Shown here piece by piece: positions 21,937 to 21,960 of a DNA stretch of 21,960 bases; the first letter of the stretch is position 1, and each line of letters opens with the position of its first letter. The position numbers were made by a program, and so were the translations under genes. This stretch comes from an uncultured Parabacteroides sp. (GTDB lineage: Bacteria > Bacteroidota > Bacteroidia > Bacteroidales > Tannerellaceae). The notes below the pieces were generated by a model, which made no database searches, was not told the origin of the DNA, and was given only the letters and a program-made list of their open reading frames with translations. The stretch spans positions 1-21,960 of the forward strand of contig URGO01000037.1 of the NCBI GenBank assembly GCA_900547435.1, in the 5' to 3' direction.

Positions 21937-21960
21937 ACGAAGAGTGCCTTAGGGTGTCTC

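Overview
The window looks like a chromosomal segment from a gut Bacteroidales, probably Parabacteroides or a close relative. The evidence is the ssb-gldE-gldD-Sfp-type transferase cluster, a GGGtGRT-family gene, a secreted sulfatase and a DUF1080 protein. There are also several promoter matches to the Bacteroidetes pattern TTTG-N19-TAnnTTTG and almost no Shine-Dalgarno sequences. The genus is an inference; no rRNA or tRNA gene is present. I saw no insertion sequence, integrase or CRISPR array.

Layout. 1-828 (minus): substrate-binding lipoprotein of an ABC importer, followed by the first bases of a further gene. 968-2488 (plus): cobyric acid synthase. 2480-5566 (minus): operon ssb > gldE > gldD > 4'-phosphopantetheinyl transferase, whose last gene overlaps the end of cobQ. 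5814-7697 (plus): tight three-gene operon of a NifU/IscU-like scaffold, a 63-residue two-helix membrane protein and a GGGtGRT protein. It has a near-consensus promoter, an array of upstream boxes at 22-bp spacing and a terminator. 7805-10204 (minus): an NtrC-type sigma-54 activator and its histidine kinase. 10528-14889 (plus, divergent): a MacAB-like efflux operon of adaptor, permease and ATPase, with a sigma-54 -24/-12 promoter and paired enhancer dyads. Its permease carries an in-frame amber stop. 15029-15694: secreted DUF1080 protein. 15725-16246 (minus): DUF6125-type cysteine-rich protein. 16524-18909: FabK/nitronate monooxygenase-like flavoenzyme and an M20 dipeptidase. 18931-19594: MntA-HepT toxin-antitoxin pair. 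19597-20373: secreted nitrilase-superfamily amidase broken by an in-frame TAA. 20421-21845: serine-type sulfatase.

The most interesting items are these: (1) the NifU-like / small membrane protein / GGGtGRT operon, whose codon use suggests high expression and whose biochemical role I do not know; (2) two separate arrays of operator-like boxes with exact 22-bp spacing, at 5652-5725 and 16343-16424; (3) a nearly complete sigma-54 circuit readable from sequence (kinase, activator, three matching 15-bp dyads, -24/-12 promoter and efflux target) whose target permease is nonsense-interrupted. Two in-frame stops in 22 kb could be real decay or sequencing error.
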